64,000 bases of DNA from Aequorivita sp. H23M31 (lineage in GTDB: Bacteria; Bacteroidota; Bacteroidia; Flavobacteriales; Flavobacteriaceae): contig NZ_CP034951.1 in the NCBI RefSeq assembly GCF_004022485.1, forward strand, positions 558,001-622,000. The letters run 5' to 3'. Below are positions 60,376 through 64,000 of the stretch, one piece after another. Position numbers and translations under genes: made by a program. The notes under the pieces were generated by a model that saw nothing but the letters and a program-made list of their open reading frames with translations, was not told the origin of the DNA and did not search any database. How positions within the stretch are numbered: position 1 is the stretch's first letter; every line of letters starts with the position of its first letter.

Positions 60376-63300
60376 TCAACTTCCAAACGCCTCTTTCATC
60401 AGCCCCATCTGCTCTACTGATGGCTTTGAAAAATAGATTCCTGTGTTCTGGCCATTTCGCATTCCTCTCACAAAAAGGTAAATAGCCCCTCCAAAATCCC
60501 GCTCATAATCAAAAGAATCACCCAAACGGTGCTCCAGATAAAGTTTTACAGCATAAGAATAAATTAAATATTGAAGATGATAATTATTGTCCGTCATCGC
60601 TTGTGAAACAGCTTCTTGATTGTAATCTTCCAAACTGGGGCCTAAATAATTAGTCTTCCAGTCCAAGACATAGAATTTGCCATTGTGCCTAAAGAACAGA
60701 TCGACAAACCCGGTCATTATTCCCTCAATCTGCTGGGGAAAGTCTTCCGGGTTTTTGACGGTTACGCCGTTTTCGATTAATTTTTCCAAAGATTTTATGG
60801 AAAACAGTTCCATCGGGAAATCGAATTCCATTTCGTGTAAAAGTTCAGTATGGGGAATGTCTGAAAGTTTGAATTTTTCTTTTCCAGCTGTGATTTCAGT
60901 TTGCAATACTTGTTTTAAGAAGGTTTCAATTTTTTCGGGGTAGGCTTCTTTTTTATCGGGAACAAATCTGCCGATGGCTCGTTCAATGGCGAATTCCCAT
61001 CTTTCGGAATCGGCAAAGTCGATAGTTTCAAAAATGTGGTGGATAAAGTTTCCGGTCTTGGCGCCCTTGGTCAATTCCCGAAATACAAAATCGTCATATT
61101 CATCTTCCTTAAGCGTGTAATTCTCCCGTTTTATATATTCCATATCGGCAGCGAGACTACTGTAACTGGTACGCGTCCAATTCCTATGGGCCAATTGGAA
61201 ATTTTTTGCCTTCAATGGGAATTGCTCGCTTTCCTTTTCAGGTCGGTAAGCCTTGGGCGTATTTTCCAATGCGGGAATTTCTTCTATAAGACCTTGGCTT
61301 TCTTCCAAGTTAATGGCATCCAAAAAGGTTTTTAAAGAAGAGGATTTATAATGTGTATTGCGATAAACAAAACATTTATAAACTGCTCGGGTCAGGGCTA
61401 CATATAATAGCCTGCGATTTTCCTGTTCGCTTTGAACATTATATAAACGTTCCATTTCATCATCAGCCTCGCTTCGCTTTATGCTGATATATTGACCGTC
61501 CGCATTGCGGATGCCAATTATTTTATCTTTATCCTGCGCTTTCGAACGTGGAGCAAAATCCAGACTGGGAGCAATAACAATATTGTATTCAAGTCCCTTA
61601 CTTGAGTGAATGGTAACTATGCGGACCGCATCTTCATCAGATTCCACACGTTGTATCATTTCATCATCGCTGCTTTCAGGCTTATTTCGATTTATTTTCA
61701 ACCAGTCCAAAAGTTCTGCCGGCCCAAAATGCTGCCTGTTTTCCGTGCGGTAAAGCACTTCCATCAAATGATATAAATTAGTGATGATTCGCTCCCCATT
61801 TTCGGTATGTGCCGAAAGTAGATTTTGCTGAATCTGAAAACCGTGGATAAAATCGGTCAACGCAGCGTAAATCCCACTTTGTTGCCATTTTAAAAGATAA
61901 TTCCTGAAACGTTCGATGATGACGTCTTCATCCAAACGGAGGATTTCATCTGGGGTCCAATTTATAAAGGAAGTGGTCAAAACGCGATTCACTTTTGCGC
62001 GCGAATGATTAAGGATAGCATCCAATATATAAACCATTTCGTGGGCTTCCAAAGATTGCACCACCTTGGAATCGGTAACGGTTACAGCAGGAATATTCAC
62101 TCGTGACAACGACGCTTTAATATCGTTAGCCTCGGCATTGGAGCGTACCAAAATACCAATATCCGATGGTTTGATTCGGCGTCCTTTTATAGTGTATTCA
62201 GGATTGTTTAATAAATCTGAAATCTGCTTGACAACTTGTACGCGAATGTTTCCTTTATTTTGATCCGTATAAACACTTACCGGAACGACCGCTTCTCCAC
62301 CATAATGCATTTCTCCTTTTGTCGAACCTTTGGGAGTGCTTACAGGGATATATTCAATGGCCGATTCTTCTCCATTTTCAGAATCCGTTTCATAATAAAA
62401 AGTATCGAATCCCACCTCTGGTAAAAAGAAATGGTTCAAGGCATCTACCAGATTTTTGGAGGAGCGATAATTGGTCTGCATCGAATATTGGCGATCCACA
62501 TTCCGTCTGGCTTCAAAATAAGTTTCTATATCAGCTTTCCGCCAGGCGTAAATAGACTGTTTGGGATCGCCAATAAAAAAGAGAATAGTGTTGTTCTCAA
62601 AAGCCTTTTGAAAGATGGCGTATTGCAAGGCATCCGTATCCTGGAATTCATCGATAAACACTGCTTTGTATTTCCACTGCAGCTGCCGAATTAAATCCTG
62701 CTGCAACTTTTGTTTTGCCTGGTTTGTATTTTCTCGGTTTAACGCAAAATATAATTTGGTAATAACGTCATCAAACGTCATCTGGTTGAATTGTGTTTTC
62801 TTGCGCTCTACGTCAGGAATTATTTTTTGAAGGGCGAATTTATAAAGATTTTGTAGCGAATTGACGGCAATGTTATTAACTATTTCTTCGGATTCATTGA
62901 CAATTTCTTGGAGTCTTACTATTTCTGGAAAAATTTTCTTTGGGTAATCAGTACCATCCTTTAAATGTTTTTTAAGTTGTTTGCAAAAGCTGGCTGAATC
63001 ATTAATCAAAGAAAGATATGTCTTTTTTGCGCTTCCGTGTCCCTCACAGATTCGTTTTAATTCCTCCCTTTCATCTTCAATATTGGATAAAAGGATATCC
63101 TTTGAATGTTCTAAGATATTCGAAGCGGCCTCCAGTTCTTCCAATACCTTTTCCTCATTTTCTATAAGGTCGTAATTTTTATCGCTATCGAATAAATAAA
63201 ATAATTTCCCATCCATATGATTTTTTACCACGTCCATAATCGATGCAATGGACAGACCGTGATTCAGCATATTGCTAAGCAGATTTTTATCCATTCCCGT

Positions 63301-63798
63301 GATATTCTCACGCCAAAACTTTTGGGTAGCTTCCTCCAAAACGGGATTTAAATCCGAAAGCATTTCAGCGTTAAAAAGCTGATTGGTTTCAAAAGCAAAT
63401 TCCGTCAATGTTTGTTGGCAGAAACTATGAATGGTCAGTACAGCGGTTTCATCAAGGTTTATGACCGCTGATTTTAATTTATCCTGAACGAATTCCATTC
63501 CTTTCTCTTGGGCAACGGAATCCACTATCTTTTTAATGGAATCATCACCAATCGCTTCCTTGTGGGCATATCGCTGAGCAAGTCGGACAAATCTTCGAAT
63601 GCGTTCTTCCAGTTCGGCAACAGCAGCTTTGGTAAATGTCACCATCAAGATCTGGTTGATTCGGATTTCTTTTTCCAAAATCAATCGCAGCACCATAATG
63701 GCCACCGAATAGGTTTTCCCCGTTCCTGCGCTGGCTTCAATCAGGTTTTTATTATCCAAAGGAACTTGGGTAACGTCAAAATTTTTAGGAGTACTCAT
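60376..63798 (-). CDS. recB: Exodeoxyribonuclease V beta subunit RecB
   Basis: A 1140-residue UvrD/RecB-type helicase-nuclease. Walker A ASAGTGKT is at 22-29, followed by ILMVTFTKAAVAELEERI; the helicase motifs FIDEFQDTDALQ, MQTNYRSSKNLV, IVTIHSSKGLEYNIV and RRLLYVALTRA appear in order. The C-terminal PD-(D/E)XK nuclease has FYVLDWKTNYLG. With RecC (the partial gene next to it) and RecD it resects double-strand breaks for recombination. It begins three bases after the stop codon of that gene, so the two form an operon. Confidence 0.93.
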   Translation of the reverse strand: MSTPKNFDVTQVPLDNKNLIEASAGTGKTYSVAIMVLRLILEKEIRINQILMVTFTKAAVAELEERIRRFVRLAQRYAHKEAIGDDSIKKIVDSVAQEKGMEFVQDKLKSAVINLDETAVLTIHSFCQQTLTEFAFETNQLFNAEMLSDLNPVLEEATQKFWRENITGMDKNLLSNMLNHGLSIASIMDVVKNHMDGKLFYLFDSDKNYDLIENEEKVLEELEAASNILEHSKDILLSNIEDEREELKRICEGHGSAKKTYLSLINDSASFCKQLKKHLKDGTDYPKKIFPEIVRLQEIVNESEEIVNNIAVNSLQNLYKFALQKIIPDVERKKTQFNQMTFDDVITKLYFALNRENTNQAKQKLQQDLIRQLQWKYKAVFIDEFQDTDALQYAIFQKAFENNTILFFIGDPKQSIYAWRKADIETYFEARRNVDRQYSMQTNYRSSKNLVDALNHFFLPEVGFDTFYYETDSENGEESAIEYIPVSTPKGSTKGEMHYGGEAVVPVSVYTDQNKGNIRVQVVKQISDLLNNPEYTIKGRRIKPSDIGILVRSNAEANDIKASLSRVNIPAVTVTDSKVVQSLEAHEMVYILDAILNHSRAKVNRVLTTSFINWTPDEILRLDEDVIIERFRNYLLKWQQSGIYAALTDFIHGFQIQQNLLSAHTENGERIITNLYHLMEVLYRTENRQHFGPAELLDWLKINRNKPESSDDEMIQRVESDEDAVRIVTIHSSKGLEYNIVIAPSLDFAPRSKAQDKDKIIGIRNADGQYISIKRSEADDEMERLYNVQSEQENRRLLYVALTRAVYKCFVYRNTHYKSSSLKTFLDAINLEESQGLIEEIPALENTPKAYRPEKESEQFPLKAKNFQLAHRNWTRTSYSSLAADMEYIKRENYTLKEDEYDDFVFRELTKGAKTGNFIHHIFETIDFADSERWEFAIERAIGRFVPDKKEAYPEKIETFLKQVLQTEITAGKEKFKLSDIPHTELLHEMEFDFPMELFSIKSLEKLIENGVTVKNPEDFPQQIEGIMTGFVDLFFRHNGKFYVLDWKTNYLGPSLEDYNQEAVSQAMTDNNYHLQYLIYSYAVKLYLEHRLGDSFDYERDFGGAIYLFVRGMRNGQNTGIYFSKPSVEQMGLMKEAFGS

Positions 63799-63801
63799 AT
63801 T

Positions 63802-64000
63802 TTAAAGTTTCTCAAATCTGTTATTAATGATATCCGTAAAAAGCTCCAGCAATTCTTCATAGCGCTCAAACCTTCCTTCCTTGGCAAACTCCCCCGCACG
63901 AATGGCTTTTTGGACATAGATATCGGGAAATCTGTTATTGAAGTCGTCTACGATGAGATAGGAATCCAATTTAGATTCATAAAATTCCTTGAGGTTTTTT
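63802..64000 (-). CDS. recC: Probable RecC, C-terminal fragment (cut by the window edge)
   Basis: An open frame without a start enters from the right edge and ends at TAA 63802-63804. Its last 65 residues are polar and helical (KNLKEFYESKLDSYLIVDDF near the edge and INNRFEKL at the end). No motif identifies it alone. Its place three bases before recB, on the same strand, is where recC lies in Flavobacteria, hence the name. The rest lies outside the window. Confidence 0.6.
   Translation of the reverse strand, partial: KNLKEFYESKLDSYLIVDDFNNRFPDIYVQKAIRAGEFAKEGRFERYEELLELFTDIINNRFEKL

Overview
The window comes from the chromosome of a member of the Bacteroidetes, most likely the family Flavobacteriaceae. 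The evidence is a short Bacteroidetes-type primary sigma factor without region 1.1, -7 promoter boxes of the TAnnTTTG type, two exported proteins with type IX secretion (T9SS) C-terminal sorting domains, many signal peptides with Gln at +1, and low GC. No rRNA or tRNA gene was found; the one RNA gene is the small SRP RNA. The genus was not determined.

Region by region: 1-8.5 kb holds ribD, a drug/metabolite-type exporter, a YigZ-family protein, dnaA, a low-molecular-weight phosphatase, a T9SS sugar dehydrogenase and an RsmI-like methyltransferase. 8.7-11.1 kb is a minus-strand set with mltG, an acetyltransferase and dapF. 11.4-29.5 kb is mostly plus strand: an HtrA protease, a DUF3095 cyclase-like protein, spoT-fur-like-purA-ostA-aminotransferase, a TPR protein, two tandem DUF368 transporters, aroE, a DUF349 protein, then mazG on the minus strand. 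29.6-49.3 kb mixes housekeeping genes (3-methyladenine glycosylase, SRP RNA, menB, rpoD, dnaK) with surface proteins: a glutaminyl cyclase lipoprotein, a beta-helix lipoprotein, an OmpA lipoprotein, a diheme cytochrome lipoprotein and a VCBS/ASPIC T9SS protein.

49.5-60.3 kb is the accessory part. An IS256-family element with an 8-bp target duplication sits in what looks like a dispersed intergenic element. It is followed by about 1.1 kb of composite octamer minisatellite, a dnaE2-type polymerase gene with stacked dyads over its promoter, an ADP-forming acyl-CoA synthetase, a secreted protein of unknown function, and a tandem duplication of a YoeB-type toxin-antitoxin locus. One toxin copy is frameshifted, and the antitoxin/toxin junction has diverged as a block between the copies. 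The window ends in recB and the 3' end of a probable recC on the minus strand.

How genes connect: SpoT, the Fur-like regulator and PurA link nucleotide metabolism with stringent control. MltG, the DUF368 pair, DapF, the VanX-like dipeptidase and a lysozyme-like protein concern the cell wall. The glutaminyl cyclase could cap the N-terminal Gln of at least seven exported proteins encoded here. The SRP promoter (TTG-N20-TATATTTG) gives an internal ruler for the start point; with it, two genes (dapF and the one at 35128) are predicted to be nearly leaderless. The strongest leads are the mosaic toxin-antitoxin duplication, the octamer array, the dnaE2 operator-like dyads, the leaderless promoters and a 39-residue membrane microprotein.
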